From: Gammaproteobacteria bacterium
GTDB lineage: Bacteria; Pseudomonadota; Gammaproteobacteria; Acidithiobacillales; Acidithiobacillaceae
Direction of reading: 5' to 3'
Length of the DNA: 33,972 nucleotides
Assembly: GCA_023381645.1 (NCBI GenBank)
Contig: JAMCRJ010000015.1
Coordinates: forward strand, 1-33,972
The notes under the pieces are model-generated. The model saw nothing but the letters and a program-made list of their open reading frames with translations, was not told where the DNA came from and did no database searches. How positions within the stretch are numbered: position 1 is the first letter of the stretch; the number at the start of each line of letters is the position of its first letter. The translations under genes and the position numbers were made by a program. Shown one piece after another: positions 8,303 to 16,477 of the stretch.

Positions 8303-8974
8303 TCAATAAATGGCGGACCTGCTCTGCGACCTCCGCAACGACAGGTAAGCAGCCAGCACCCCAAGCACCAGTCCCGCCAACACATCTACGGCCACATGCT
8401 GGCGTAGGGCCAGGGTGGAATATGCTATGCCCGCACACCAAATCCAATTGCAGAGGACTATCCACAGCGGCGCACCGAAGCGTCGCAGCAAATAATGTAG
8501 CCAGATACCCGAAAAAACCGCGGTAGCGACGTGTAGCGAAGGGCAGGCATTGCCAGAGGCGTCCATGTTTTTAAGGAGGTCCACATCTGGATACAGAGCC
8601 CAGTCAATATGGGCCACGGGCACCGCGGTGGGCCAGAAGTAGAAGATGATCAGCCCCACAAGGCAGGTTCCAGCTACGCTCATGGCATAGTCAACCAGTT
8701 CGCGCCGCGTGGCCAATAATGCCGGGGGAAGGGAAACATAAAACCACAGTGACAGGTAGAAAGGTAACGACAGTGGCTGAAAGCCGATCAGGTGATCCAG
8801 CCAGATTCTCGGCATCACCGTTACCGGGTATGCCGGATCTTTGAGCAAGTAGAAGTATGCAACGAAAAATATGCTGATAAACGTCGTCGTTCCGATAAAT
8901 TTGAGATACGCATGCCTGGGGATCACCTCTGCAGCTTGACGGAACCAGGGCCTCTCCCGACTGTTTTCATTCAA
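8303..8974 (-). CDS. PAP2-superfamily membrane phosphatase
   Basis: 223-residue protein with about six hydrophobic segments and the PAP2 signatures: CPSLHVATAVF (PSxH motif) and LALRQHVAVDVLAG (the R-x5-H-x3-D motif appears as RQHVAVDVLAG with the catalytic His/Asp pair). Such enzymes dephosphorylate lipid phosphates or undecaprenyl pyrophosphate at the membrane, or act in inositol-phosphoceramide-type transfer. The start is TTG 8974, with GGAGAAGAAG just upstream; there is no in-frame ATG before the first membrane helix. It lies downstream of prk on the same strand and converges on the NFACT gene with a 26-base gap. The substrate cannot be read from the sequence. Confidence 0.8.
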   Translation of the reverse strand: MNENSRERPWFRQAAEVIPRHAYLKFIGTTTFISIFFVAYFYLLKDPAYPVTVMPRIWLDHLIGFQPLSLPFYLSLWFYVSLPPALLATRRELVDYAMSVAGTCLVGLIIFYFWPTAVPVAHIDWALYPDVDLLKNMDASGNACPSLHVATAVFSGIWLHYLLRRFGAPLWIVLCNWIWCAGIAYSTLALRQHVAVDVLAGLVLGVLAAYLSLRRSQSRSAIY

Positions 8975-9020
8975 GACTTCTTCTCCAGGGGCACCAATAT
9001 ATCCCTGCCATAACCAGCAA

Positions 9021-9048
9021 TCCCGCGGCGGCTACAGCCACCACGGGA
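9021..9048 (-). other. strong hairpin between prk and the PAP2 gene
   Basis: On the minus strand the two 12-base arms (TCCCGTGGTGGC and GCCGCCGCGGGA) pair fully, counting two G-U wobbles, around a TGTA loop. No T-run follows, so it is not a canonical terminator. It may be an mRNA-stability element or attenuator between prk and the phosphatase gene. A 30-codon frame beginning TTG near 9039 also crosses it, encoding one hydrophobic stretch and ending at the phosphatase start; I do not call that a gene. Confidence 0.4.
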
Positions 9049-9081
9049 TCATGGTTCAAAAGCCAGGAAACCTGTGCAGCC

Positions 9082-9954
9082 CTAAATAGTGAGATGCATA
9101 TCTTCCAGCATCCGCTCGATACGCGGGCCGAGAATGAGTTCCATCGCGTAGCCCATCTTCGTCCCTGGGATCACCAGGGTATTGGAACGCGACATAAAAC
9201 TGCCCGGCAACATCTGCAGGAGGGTGGGGAAATTCTCTTCCTTGGGATCCCGGAAGCGGATGACCACCATGCTTTCGTCCGGAGTCGGGATGTCGCGGGC
9301 AATGAAAGGATTGGAGGTATCCACCAGCGGTACACGCTGGAAATTGATGTGCGCACGGGAGAACTGCGGGGTGATGTAGTGGATATAGTCAGGCATGCGG
9401 CGCAGGATGGTATCCACAATCGCCTCGGCCGAGTAGCCGCGCTGGGCATTGTCACGGTGAATCTTCTGAATCCACTCCAAATTGACCACCGGCACCACAC
9501 CCACCAGCAGATCGACGTAATTGGTTACATCCACAGCGTCCGTCTTCACGCCACCATGTAACCCTTCGTAAAACAGCAGGTCGGTCCCCAGAGGGATATC
9601 CTGCCAAGGGGTGAAGGTGCCCGGTGCGCTGCCCCGCAGTTCTGCCTCCGGTTCGTCGTGGACGTAGTAGCGCATCTGCCCATGGCCGCTCTCGCCATAC
9701 TCGCGGAACAGGCGCTCCAACGCTTCAAAATCATTGCCTTCCGGGCCGAAATGACTGATGGTTTTACCATCGGCCGCAGCTTTGGCAATGGCTTCGCGCA
9801 TCTCGTTGCGGTTGTAACGATGGAAGCTGTCGCCTTCAATGACGACCGGGTCAATTCTCAGGCGCCGGAAAATGTCATGGAAGGCATGTTTGACGGTGGT
9901 GGTACCCGCCCCTGAGGAACCAGTCACGGCAATGACGGGATGTTTTTTGGACAT
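9082..9954 (-). CDS. prk: phosphoribulokinase
   Basis: 290 residues, the normal length for the proteobacterial (class I) enzyme. P-loop GSSGAGTTTV at about residues 12-21, followed by IEGDSFHRYNRNEM, HFGPEGNDF, the LLFYEGLHGG segment carrying the catalytic-base region, and FSRAHINFQRVPLVDTSNPF. The reaction is ATP-dependent phosphorylation of ribulose 5-phosphate to ribulose 1,5-bisphosphate, the Calvin-cycle step that supplies Rubisco. ATG 9954 is preceded by GAGG at suitable spacing; upstream in-frame codons have none. A consensus-like promoter sits about 70 bases upstream. The neighbours are the methyl-cycle genes metF, ahcY and metK rather than other Calvin-cycle genes, which agrees with what I recall of the cbb4 region of A. 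ferrooxidans (cbbP in that nomenclature). Confidence 0.95.
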   Translation of the reverse strand: MSKKHPVIAVTGSSGAGTTTVKHAFHDIFRRLRIDPVVIEGDSFHRYNRNEMREAIAKAAADGKTISHFGPEGNDFEALERLFREYGESGHGQMRYYVHDEPEAELRGSAPGTFTPWQDIPLGTDLLFYEGLHGGVKTDAVDVTNYVDLLVGVVPVVNLEWIQKIHRDNAQRGYSAEAIVDTILRRMPDYIHYITPQFSRAHINFQRVPLVDTSNPFIARDIPTPDESMVVIRFRDPKEENFPTLLQMLPGSFMSRSNTLVIPGTKMGYAMELILGPRIERMLEDMHLTI

Positions 9955-10024
9955 GGAAATATAACCTCTTTGGTGAAGAAAACCTGCAGCGACCCGTGCT
10001 GTGGATAAAAACATCCTTCGCGCC

Positions 10025-10052
10025 AGTTTAACAAAGGGTGCCGTCTCGTCAA
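10025..10052 (-). promoter_or_regulatory. sigma70-type promoter for prk
   Basis: Minus strand TTGACG, 16-base spacer, TAAACT, ending about 70 bases before the prk start. It lies in the 104-base gap after the metF stop, so prk can be expressed separately from the metK-ahcY-metF transcript. Confidence 0.6.
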
Positions 10053-10058
10053 TATTGG

Positions 10059-10877
10059 CTAAAAACCGAGATTACGCCAGATCGCCGCCGTCGCCTCGGC
10101 CTGATTCAGGGTGTAAAAATGCAGGCTCGGTGCCCCCTCCCGCAGCAGCAATTGACACTGCCTGCTCAGCAACTCGATTCCCAACTGATATTGGGATTGC
10201 GGATCGGCGGCGTACGCATCCATCCGCCGCCGCAGGTATTGGGGAATATCGGCGCCGCACATGGCAGAAAAACGGGAGATCTGTTCAAAATTGGTGATGG
10301 GCATGACGCCGACCACCAAGGGCACTTCAACGCCCTCCCGCTGCAACTCGTCGCGCAACTGCAAGTAGGCGTCGGGATTGAAAAAGTACTGGGTGATAAT
10401 CGCATCCGCCCCGGCCCGCACCTTGGCTGCCAAGTGCATCACGTCATTCCGGGCGGAGGTCGCGCGGGGATGAATGTCCGGATAGCCCGCCACATACACC
10501 TCGAAGCCCCCGAAGTGACGGATGAATGCAACCAGATCCGCAGCGTGCTGAAAGTGGCCAGGATTCTCCATGCCTTCTGGCAAATCACCGCGCAGGGCCA
10601 CGATACGGCGTATGCCCTGCTTCCGGTAATCTTCGAGAATCTCCTGGATCCCGGCTTCCGTAGATCCAATGCACGAGAGGTGCGGCACCGCCTCCAGGCC
10701 ATAATCCTGACGGATCATGGCCACCGTCGCAAAAGTACGTTCACGGGTGGACCCGCCCGCCCCGAAGGTCACCGAAGCATACTCGGGACCCAAGGGGAGA
10801 AGCGCGGTTATCGCCTCCCGCAGACGTTCCTCACCCGCTGCATTTTTGGGGGGAAAGAACTCGACGGAATGCGCCAT
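10059..10877 (-). CDS. metF: 5,10-methylenetetrahydrofolate reductase
   Basis: 272-residue TIM-barrel flavoprotein that reduces methylene-THF to 5-methyl-THF, the methyl donor for methionine synthesis. Seen: the N-terminal VEFFPPKN (catalytic Glu region), VTFGAGGSTRERT, LRGDLPEG, GYPDIHP, KVRAGADAIITQYFF and PLVVGVMPITNF. It is slightly shorter than the E. coli protein (about 296), lacking some terminal residues only. The start ATG shares one base with the ahcY stop (TGATG), so the two are translationally coupled. Confidence 0.95.
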   Translation of the reverse strand: MAHSVEFFPPKNAAGEERLREAITALLPLGPEYASVTFGAGGSTRERTFATVAMIRQDYGLEAVPHLSCIGSTEAGIQEILEDYRKQGIRRIVALRGDLPEGMENPGHFQHAADLVAFIRHFGGFEVYVAGYPDIHPRATSARNDVMHLAAKVRAGADAIITQYFFNPDAYLQLRDELQREGVEVPLVVGVMPITNFEQISRFSAMCGADIPQYLRRRMDAYAADPQSQYQLGIELLSRQCQLLLREGAPSLHFYTLNQAEATAAIWRNLGF

Positions 10878-12283
10878 CAGTAGCGGTACGCATCCGCTTT
10901 GAAGGGGCCATCGGCAGACACGCCGAGGTACCTGGACTGCGCGTCGGTCAGACGGGTCAACACCCCCGCGAAGCCTTCCACCATATAGCGGGCCACCTCT
11001 TCATCCAGCGCCTTGGGCAGGACGGTAACGGAGATATGACCGGCCTTCTCCGCCGCAGGCAGATCGGCAAAACGTTCGCCGTACAGATGAATCTGCGCCA
11101 GCACCTGGTTGGCGAAAGAACCATCCATGATTCTGCTGGGGTGCCCCGTCGCGTTGCCCAGGTTCACCAGACGCCCCTCAGAAAGCAGGATCAGGTAATC
11201 ATCACTATCGGGATCAAAGGACTTGCCGGCACCCATATCCCGATAGACCTTGTGAACCTGCGCCTTCACTTCGTCCCAGGCCCAGGTTTTACGCATGAAA
11301 GCGGTATCGATTTCGTTATCGAAATGGCCGATGTTACAGACCACTGCGCCCTTTTTGAGCGCCTTGAGCATGCCGGCGTCACAGACGTTGAAGTTGCCGG
11401 TCGCAGTCACCAGCAAATCTATCTGGCCGAGCAGGCCGCGATCGATGCAGGCATCCGTGCCATCGTTGATGCCGTTCTTATAGGGCGACACGACTTCATA
11501 ACCATCCATGCAGGCCTGCATGGCACAGATGGGGTCCACCTCGGTGACGCGAACAATCATCCCTTCCTGACGCAGGGAGGCCGCCGAACCCTTGCCCACG
11601 TCGCCATAACCCAGCACCAACGCGCGCTTACCGGAGAGCAGATGATCGGTGGCCCGCTTGATGGCATCACTCAAAGAATGGCGGCAACCATACTTGTTGT
11701 CGTTCTTGCTCTTGGTCACAGAGTCGTTGACGTTGATGGCGGGGATTTTCAGGCTGCCTTCCCGTGCCATTTCCCAGAGGCGATGTACACCAGTAGTGGT
11801 TTCCTCGGAGACGCCGTGGACGACGGCCAGCAATTCCGGATATTTCTGGTGCAGCAGGCCGGTGAGGTCACCGCCGTCATCCAGCAACATGTTCGGGCGC
11901 CAGCCGTCAGGCCCGGCAATGGTCTGTTCGACGCACCACCAATATTCATCTTCGGTCTCACCTTTCCAGGCAAAAACCGGGATGCCCGCCGCCGCGATCG
12001 CCGCCGCCGCCTGATCCTGGGTGGAGAAAATGTTGCAGGAGGACCAACGCACTTCCGCGCCGAGCGCCACCAGCGTTTCGATGAGCACCGCAGTCTGGAT
12101 GGTCATGTGGATGCAGCCAGCGATACGCGCACCCTTGAGGGGTTGTTGCGCCTGGTATTTGCGGCGAATGGCCATCAGTGCCGGCATTTCCGTTTCGGCA
12201 ATGCGGGTTTCTTTACGTCCCCAGTCGGCAAGGGAAATATCGGCGACTTTGTAATCAGCGGAACTTTTGAGCACAGCATTCAT
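10877..12283 (-). CDS. ahcY: S-adenosylhomocysteine hydrolase
   Basis: 468 residues. It reversibly cleaves S-adenosylhomocysteine to adenosine and homocysteine, relieving product inhibition of methyltransferases. Seen: [26 protein letters not shown], the [14 protein letters not shown] catalytic Lys/Asn segment, the NAD-binding glycine motif [13 protein letters not shown], and the C-terminal PFKADAYRY that reaches the neighbouring subunit's NAD site. ATG 12283 is chosen because AAGGA lies at good spacing; the in-frame ATG three codons upstream would abut it. A SAH riboswitch occupies the leader, so the gene, with metF coupled behind it, should respond to its own substrate. Confidence 0.96.
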   Translation of the reverse strand: MNAVLKSSADYKVADISLADWGRKETRIAETEMPALMAIRRKYQAQQPLKGARIAGCIHMTIQTAVLIETLVALGAEVRWSSCNIFSTQDQAAAAIAAAGIPVFAWKGETEDEYWWCVEQTIAGPDGWRPNMLLDDGGDLTGLLHQKYPELLAVVHGVSEETTTGVHRLWEMAREGSLKIPAINVNDSVTKSKNDNKYGCRHSLSDAIKRATDHLLSGKRALVLGYGDVGKGSAASLRQEGMIVRVTEVDPICAMQACMDGYEVVSPYKNGINDGTDACIDRGLLGQIDLLVTATGNFNVCDAGMLKALKKGAVVCNIGHFDNEIDTAFMRKTWAWDEVKAQVHKVYRDMGAGKSFDPDSDDYLILLSEGRLVNLGNATGHPSRIMDGSFANQVLAQIHLYGERFADLPAAEKAGHISVTVLPKALDEEVARYMVEGFAGVLTRLTDAQSRYLGVSADGPFKADAYRY

Positions 12284-12307
12284 GTAAGTCATTCCTTGAG
12301 CATGAAA

Positions 12308-12436
12308 GCGAGCGCGGTTTTACAGATGGGAAGCATAGGTCGAGCCTGATCGTCGCCCCCGCCGCCTTTCCGGCCGGGAAAGCATCCAGCCGGGACGGCA
12401 AAGCGAGGTATGACGACTGCAGCGCCCCTCGACCCG
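12308..12436 (-). promoter_or_regulatory. SAH riboswitch upstream of ahcY
   Basis: On the minus strand the leader carries GGGTCGAGGGGCGCTGCAG at its 5' side, a variable stem, then CAGGCTCGACC closing the P1 helix, and CGCGCTCGC further down. The GCGCT of the first segment and the downstream GCGC-type segment can form the pseudoknot expected for this class. These features match the SAH-element consensus as I remember it (Wang and Breaker, proteobacterial ahcY leaders). Binding of SAH is expected to raise expression. It ends about 25 bases before the ahcY start. Confidence 0.85.
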
Positions 12437-12444
12437 ATCTTCCA

Positions 12445-12461
12445 GCGGGGAAAACCCCCGC
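12445..12461 (-). other. GC hairpin between metK and the riboswitch
   Basis: GCGGGG-GTTTT-CCCCGC hairpin (minus strand), 11 bases after the metK stop. No T-run follows on the minus strand, so it may be a 3'-stability hairpin rather than a terminator; readthrough from metK into ahcY remains possible. Confidence 0.4.
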
Positions 12462-12471
12462 CAAGGCATTT

Positions 12472-13641
12472 TTACCGTAGTCCGGCAGCGTCACGCAAGA
12501 CGGCGGCCTTGTCGGTCCGCTCCCAGGTAAACTCGGGCTCTTCGCGACCAAAGTGACCATAGGCAGCCGTTTTGGCATAGATGGGCCGCAACAGGTCGAG
12601 CATCTGGATGATGCCTTTGGGGCGCAGGTCAAAGTGCTCGTGTACCAGAGCGGCGATCCCGTCGTCATCGATCACGCCAGTACCGAAAGTGTCCACCATC
12701 AGGCTCACCGGCTGCGAGACGCCGATCGCATAGGCCACCTGCACTTCGCAACGCCTGGCGAGGCCTGCGGCCACGATGTTCTTCGCCACATAGCGTCCAG
12801 CGTAGGAGGAAGAACGGTCCACCTTGGAGGGGTCCTTGCCGGAGAACGCACCGCCGCCATGGCTACCCTGACCGCCGTAAGTGTCCACAATGATTTTGCG
12901 CCCGGTCAAACCGCAGTCACCCACGGGCCCGCCGATCACGAAACGGCCGGTGGGATTGATGAGGTACTTGGTATCCTTATGGATCATCTCACGAGGCAGG
13001 ACGGGCTTGATGATTTCCTCGCGCACAGCTTCGACGAGATCTGCATGGCTGATATCCGGGCTATGCTGGGTAGAAAGCACCACGGTATCAATGGCGACTG
13101 GGCGACCATCCTCGTAGCGTACCGTCACTTGACTCTTGGCATCGGGACGCAGCCAAGGCAGGCGACCATCTTTGCGCACCATCGCCTGCCGCTCGGTCAG
13201 ACGGTGGGCAAAGTAGATGGGCGTCGGCATCAGCACATCCGTCTCATCACAGGCAAAGCCGAACATCAGGCCTTGGTCACCGGCGCCCTGATCGAGGTCA
13301 AGGCCGGCGCCTTCGTCCACGCCTTGAGCGATGTCAGGAGATTGCTTGTCCAAGGTCTGCACCACCGCGCAGGAGGCCCAGTCAAAACCCATGTCCGAGG
13401 AGTTATAACCGATCCGGCGCACGGTCTGGCGCGCCACATCCGCATAATCCACCACCGCTGAGGTGGTAATTTCACCCGCGAGCACGATCAGGCCGGTAGT
13501 AATCAGCGTCTCGGCCGCCACGCGACCACGGGGGTCCTGAGCCAGAATTGCGTCGAGGATGGCATCGGAAATCTGATCCGCCACTTTATCGGGGTGACCT
13601 TCGGAAACAGATTCAGAGGTGAAAAGATGACTTTTGGACAT
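12472..13641 (-). CDS. metK: S-adenosylmethionine synthetase
   Basis: 389 residues, full family length. It forms SAM from methionine and ATP in the cytoplasm. Seen: the [20 protein letters not shown]-terminal motif, the [14 protein letters not shown] substrate loop, [19 protein letters not shown], and the P-loop-like [23 protein letters not shown] 13641 has GAGGAG at about 10 bases. It is first in the minus-strand order metK-(riboswitch)-ahcY-metF, so SAM formation, SAH removal and methyl-THF supply are grouped. Confidence 0.97.
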   Translation of the reverse strand: MSKSHLFTSESVSEGHPDKVADQISDAILDAILAQDPRGRVAAETLITTGLIVLAGEITTSAVVDYADVARQTVRRIGYNSSDMGFDWASCAVVQTLDKQSPDIAQGVDEGAGLDLDQGAGDQGLMFGFACDETDVLMPTPIYFAHRLTERQAMVRKDGRLPWLRPDAKSQVTVRYEDGRPVAIDTVVLSTQHSPDISHADLVEAVREEIIKPVLPREMIHKDTKYLINPTGRFVIGGPVGDCGLTGRKIIVDTYGGQGSHGGGAFSGKDPSKVDRSSSYAGRYVAKNIVAAGLARRCEVQVAYAIGVSQPVSLMVDTFGTGVIDDDGIAALVHEHFDLRPKGIIQMLDLLRPIYAKTAAYGHFGREEPEFTWERTDKAAVLRDAAGLR

Positions 13642-13669
13642 GCACTGGGCTCCTCAATAGCTAGGCCGA

Positions 13670-13707
13670 CCTGTCGCAGCGCGACAGGGACAGCGCGCAC
13701 TATATCA
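13670..13707 (-). promoter_or_regulatory. metK extended -10 promoter and leader hairpin
   Basis: TGATATAGT (13699-13707) is an extended -10 element; the -35 region is weak. About 10 bases downstream the transcript would contain a perfect 8-base stem, CCTGTCGC-AGC-GCGACAGG in plus-strand terms (13670-13688), and then the GAGGAG ribosome-binding site. The leader is therefore only about 50 bases long with one tight stem near its 5' end. No known SAM riboswitch class is recognisable in it. Confidence 0.5.
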
Positions 13708-13784
13708 AAGGAAAGCGCCACAAGCGAAGTGAAACCCGCTCACCGCAAAGGCAAAATTGGCTCAAGCGGGGCGGATGTGCGGCC

Positions 13785-14390
13785 TCAAGAGCGCGCCGGA
13801 CCAACTACCGGAAAGGAGGACTTCTTGCTGCCACCCCAAAAATAGGAAATACCACCCGTTACCTGGACATCGTTGAGGTTGGAAGCATTCGGCGTAGGGG
13901 TATTGAAGAGCAGTTGATCCCGCACATCCAGGCGCAGCCCCAGGTGATCATTTACGAGATACTGATAGCCTACACCGAAGACGCCCATCAACGAAGTTCC
14001 CCGGCCGAGTCGGCTGTTAAACAGGTCGCTGGACGCCCCCAAACCCAAGGAGACATAGGGGGTGTCAGGGCTGCCAAGCGCGTAAAGATTACCTAGGATC
14101 GCGCCACTGTACTGATTGGCACCGACGGCATGTGCAGGGCCCTGCAGATGGGCAAAGGCTGCCGCCACCTGCGCCTCCACTCCCACGTGCGCATCTATCC
14201 GACGCCCCAAGCGCAAGCCGACGACTCCGGCATTGCCACCGTTGTCCAGACCGCTTGAGGCATCAAAAAAGGTATTCCCCCCAAAAAGGTTGATGTAGGT
14301 CTCGTCATGCACGGGCCGCTCGGCCGCCCACACCGGAACGGCGAGGACGAGACCGGCGAACACCAGCACCACGCGCAACCCCCACTCCAT
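13785..14390 (-). CDS. outer-membrane beta-barrel protein
   Basis: 201 residues with a signal peptide (hydrophobic core VVLVFAGLVLAVPVWA, cleavage after AWA or WAA) and an alternating glycine/aromatic pattern typical of small porin-like barrels (OmpA-N/OmpW-like size): YINLFGGNTFF, LGLRLGRR, YVSLGLGASS, FGVGYQYLVN, LGLRLDVRDQLLF and GGISYFWG. Function is unknown; similar barrels are annotated only as outer membrane beta-barrel domain proteins. ATG 14390 has GAGGTG upstream. It is divergent from adenosine kinase (120-base spacer with a TATGAT -10-like element near 14435) and upstream of metK on the same strand, separated by the metK promoter. Confidence 0.75.
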   Translation of the reverse strand: MEWGLRVVLVFAGLVLAVPVWAAERPVHDETYINLFGGNTFFDASSGLDNGGNAGVVGLRLGRRIDAHVGVEAQVAAAFAHLQGPAHAVGANQYSGAILGNLYALGSPDTPYVSLGLGASSDLFNSRLGRGTSLMGVFGVGYQYLVNDHLGLRLDVRDQLLFNTPTPNASNLNDVQVTGGISYFWGGSKKSSFPVVGPARS

Positions 14391-14510
14391 GACCCTGCAC
14401 CTCGTATATGGCAGCACTGCCCAATAAAACCTGTTATGATCATAGCTCGGTTTAGATACATTTACCACAATTCTCTGTCCGTTTTGCCGAAAAACCAACA
14501 AGGAGCTTTC

Positions 14511-15452
14511 ATGTCCACTCTCGTCTGCGGTTCTCTGGCCTTTGATACCATCATGGTCTTTCAGGACCGTTTCAAGGCGCACATTCTGCCCGATCAGGTA
14601 CATATGCTGAACGTGTCCTTTACCGTCCCGCAAATGCGGCGCGACTTCGGCGGCTGTGCCGGCAACATCGCATACAACCTCAAATTGCTGGGCGCCAACC
14701 CGCTGATCGTCGGCACAGCAGGTCAGGACTTCACGCCTTATCTCGATCACCTAAAGGCACAGGGATTGGACACCGGGCTGCTGCGGATTCTCCCGGACCA
14801 CTACACCGCACAAGCCTTCATCACTACCGATCTGGACGACAACCAGATCACCGCCTTTCACCCCGGCGCGATGTTTCAGGCCCAGGAAAACCATCTGGCG
14901 GGGCGCATCCCCGAGAATGTGCGTTGGGCCATTGTCGCACCGGATGGACTCGGCGCCATGGTGCAGCATCTGGAAGACCTTACGAATGCCGGCATCCCCA
15001 CGCTGTTTGATCCGGGTCAGGGTCTGCCGCTCTTCGATGCGAAAACCCTGACCCGCCTGATTGACCGGGCGGACTACCTTACGGTCAACGATTATGAATG
15101 CCAGATGGTACAGGCGCGCACCGGCCTCGGCCTCAACGAACTTCGCCAGCGCCTCAAGGCGCTGATCGTCACCCGCGGCGAGCATGGCTCGGTGATCTAT
15201 CATGACGGCCGGGAGACGACCATTCCGGCGGCCAGGCCCAAAGCGGTTACAGACCCCACCGGATGCGGGGACGCCTATCGCGCGGGGCTGCTGTACGGCC
15301 TGGAACACGAACTCGGCTGGGAAACCAGCGGCAGGGTCGCCTCACTGATGGGCGCCTACAAAATTGAACAAGCAGGCACCCAGAATCACCACTTTACCTG
15401 GCCGGAATTCCAGGCCCGCTATCGCGAGAACTTCGGCGAGACGATCGGCTAG
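14511..15452 (+). CDS. adenosine kinase (PfkB family)
   Basis: 313-residue PfkB-type sugar/nucleoside kinase. Seen: GGCAGNIAYNLKLLGANP (PfkB signature 1 region), GTAGQDF, and the C-terminal anion-hole/catalytic motif DPTGCGDAYRAGLLYGL (signature 2, catalytic Asp in GCGD). Bacterial proteins with this DPTGCGDAYRAGLL form are adenosine kinases. It would convert adenosine, the product of the nearby ahcY, to AMP, pulling SAH hydrolysis forward. AAGGAG precedes ATG 14511. Another nucleoside or sugar substrate is possible, but the methyl-cycle neighbourhood favours adenosine. Confidence 0.85.
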   Translation: MSTLVCGSLAFDTIMVFQDRFKAHILPDQVHMLNVSFTVPQMRRDFGGCAGNIAYNLKLLGANPLIVGTAGQDFTPYLDHLKAQGLDTGLLRILPDHYTAQAFITTDLDDNQITAFHPGAMFQAQENHLAGRIPENVRWAIVAPDGLGAMVQHLEDLTNAGIPTLFDPGQGLPLFDAKTLTRLIDRADYLTVNDYECQMVQARTGLGLNELRQRLKALIVTRGEHGSVIYHDGRETTIPAARPKAVTDPTGCGDAYRAGLLYGLEHELGWETSGRVASLMGAYKIEQAGTQNHHFTWPEFQARYRENFGETIG

Positions 15453-15464
15453 GCCTCGGCTGGC

Positions 15465-15851
15465 TCAGGAAACGACGGGCTTGTCCTCGGCATCCCAGAC
15501 ATTGATACCGCCACCCAGGTTATAGACTTCGGTGAAGCCCATCTCCTGCAGGGTTACCGCTGCCAGCGCCGAACGTGTTCCGCCGTCGCAGTACAGGACA
15601 ACGACTCGATCGCGCGCAGCGGCCAACTCCGGATGGCAATGGCCGTAATCGGGGTCCGCCAGTGCCTCCAGATAACCGCGAGGCACATGGATGGCGCCCG
15701 GCAGATGCCCCTCCACATAGGCACTGGACTCCCGGACATCCACCACCAGCACATCGTCCCGGCTCCGCAGCCAATCCTCCAACGTATCGCAGTCTATTTC
15801 GCGAATCTGACTGCGCGCCGCCCGTATAAAGTCTGCAAGAGATTTCCCCAT
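15465..15851 (-). CDS. single-domain rhodanese-like sulfurtransferase
   Basis: 128 residues. The rhodanese fold motifs are VLVVDVRESSAYVEGHLPGAIHVP and the active-site loop YCDGGTRS, with the catalytic Cys and the Arg at the loop end, followed by LQEMGFTEVYNLGGGINVW. It transfers sulfane sulfur or acts as a thiol carrier in the cytoplasm (no signal peptide). The start is taken at ATG 15851, preceded by GGAAGG; an ATG four codons earlier lacks a site. It converges with adenosine kinase (12-base gap). Single-domain rhodaneses are abundant in sulfur oxidisers, but a specific role cannot be assigned. Confidence 0.88.
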   Translation of the reverse strand: MGKSLADFIRAARSQIREIDCDTLEDWLRSRDDVLVVDVRESSAYVEGHLPGAIHVPRGYLEALADPDYGHCHPELAAARDRVVVLYCDGGTRSALAAVTLQEMGFTEVYNLGGGINVWDAEDKPVVS

Positions 15852-15884
15852 GACCTTCCCCATTGCATTAAAAGCGGCCCACCC

Positions 15885-16334
15885 TCATGGACACATGACC
15901 TGGGCGAGATGCTTACTGAGCTCCTCGATACCGACATAGGTATAATCCTTGCTCAAAGTGCCTGAAATCATTGCGCTGGTAGGTGCATCCAGTTTTTCGC
16001 GCAGCAAACCCAGAATATGCGGAGAAGCGACCAGCACCAGGTGTTGGAAAGCATTCTGCTTTCGCGCCGCGCCCAAATAGGTCGCCAGCTCATTGGCGAA
16101 GTTCAGCATTTCCGCCTCCTTGGGACTGGTTTGCCATTCGATACCAGGCCGTGCTCCCGCAGCGAAGCTCTGCTGAACGCGCCCTCCCGCATCCGTCACC
16201 AGTTCGTCCTGGTGCTTGCGGCTGTCGGGATGCTGCCAATCCTGTACCAGATGCAGTCCGGTATTGCAGCCTTCATTTTTAAAGAGACGCGCCTCTGCGG
16301 CGTTACTCACCAGTACCCAAGTCACGTTAGCCAT
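15885..16334 (-). CDS. host-attachment-family protein (COG5622-like)
   Basis: 149-residue soluble protein beginning MANVTWVLVSNAAEARLF, with GRVQQSFAAG, FANELATYLGAARKQNAFQHLVLVASPHILGLLREKL and SKDYTYVGIEELSKHL. This is the pattern of the family labelled 'protein required for attachment to host cells'. The name comes from a plant-associated bacterium and need not apply to a chemolithotroph; the fold resembles peptide-release-factor/Dom34-type domains. AAGGAGG precedes ATG 16334. It is divergent from glgP. Confidence 0.7.
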   Translation of the reverse strand: MANVTWVLVSNAAEARLFKNEGCNTGLHLVQDWQHPDSRKHQDELVTDAGGRVQQSFAAGARPGIEWQTSPKEAEMLNFANELATYLGAARKQNAFQHLVLVASPHILGLLREKLDAPTSAMISGTLSKDYTYVGIEELSKHLAQVMCP

Positions 16335-16410
16335 CTCACATCCTCCTTTTTCGACTGATCCCTGACATAGATGGATACGGCAATGACGAAAAACAAGCAA
16401 CGGTTTTTCC

Positions 16411-16440
16411 TTCCCTGATTTGTAGAATCATTCTATGATG
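16411..16440. promoter_or_regulatory. divergent promoter region with a palindrome
   Basis: TAGAAT-C-ATTCTA palindrome at 16423-16435 overlaps a TATGAT -10-like element (16434-16439) for glgP. TTCCCT lies 17 bases upstream as a weak -35. On the other strand CATAGAAT and TACAAA could serve the attachment-family gene. A dimeric regulator could bind here; this is a suggestion only. Confidence 0.4.
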
Positions 16441-16477
16441 GCCTGGCCTGCTACCTGCCCTTGAGGAATTTCTGACA

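Noticed and set aside
8968..9039. 30-codon hydrophobic peptide upstream of the PAP2 gene
   Set aside because: Starts at TTG without a convincing ribosome-binding site and coincides with a strong hairpin, which explains the sequence equally well.
11036..12349. Long open frame antisense to ahcY, and similar long antisense frames over sat-cysC, glgP and metK
   Set aside because: They mirror the codon pattern of well-identified genes, have no family motifs and lack ribosome-binding sites.
12445..12470. Plus-strand hairpin followed by CAAGGCATTTTT as a terminator
   Set aside because: Genes on both sides are on the minus strand, and the T-run is six bases away from the stem on the plus strand.
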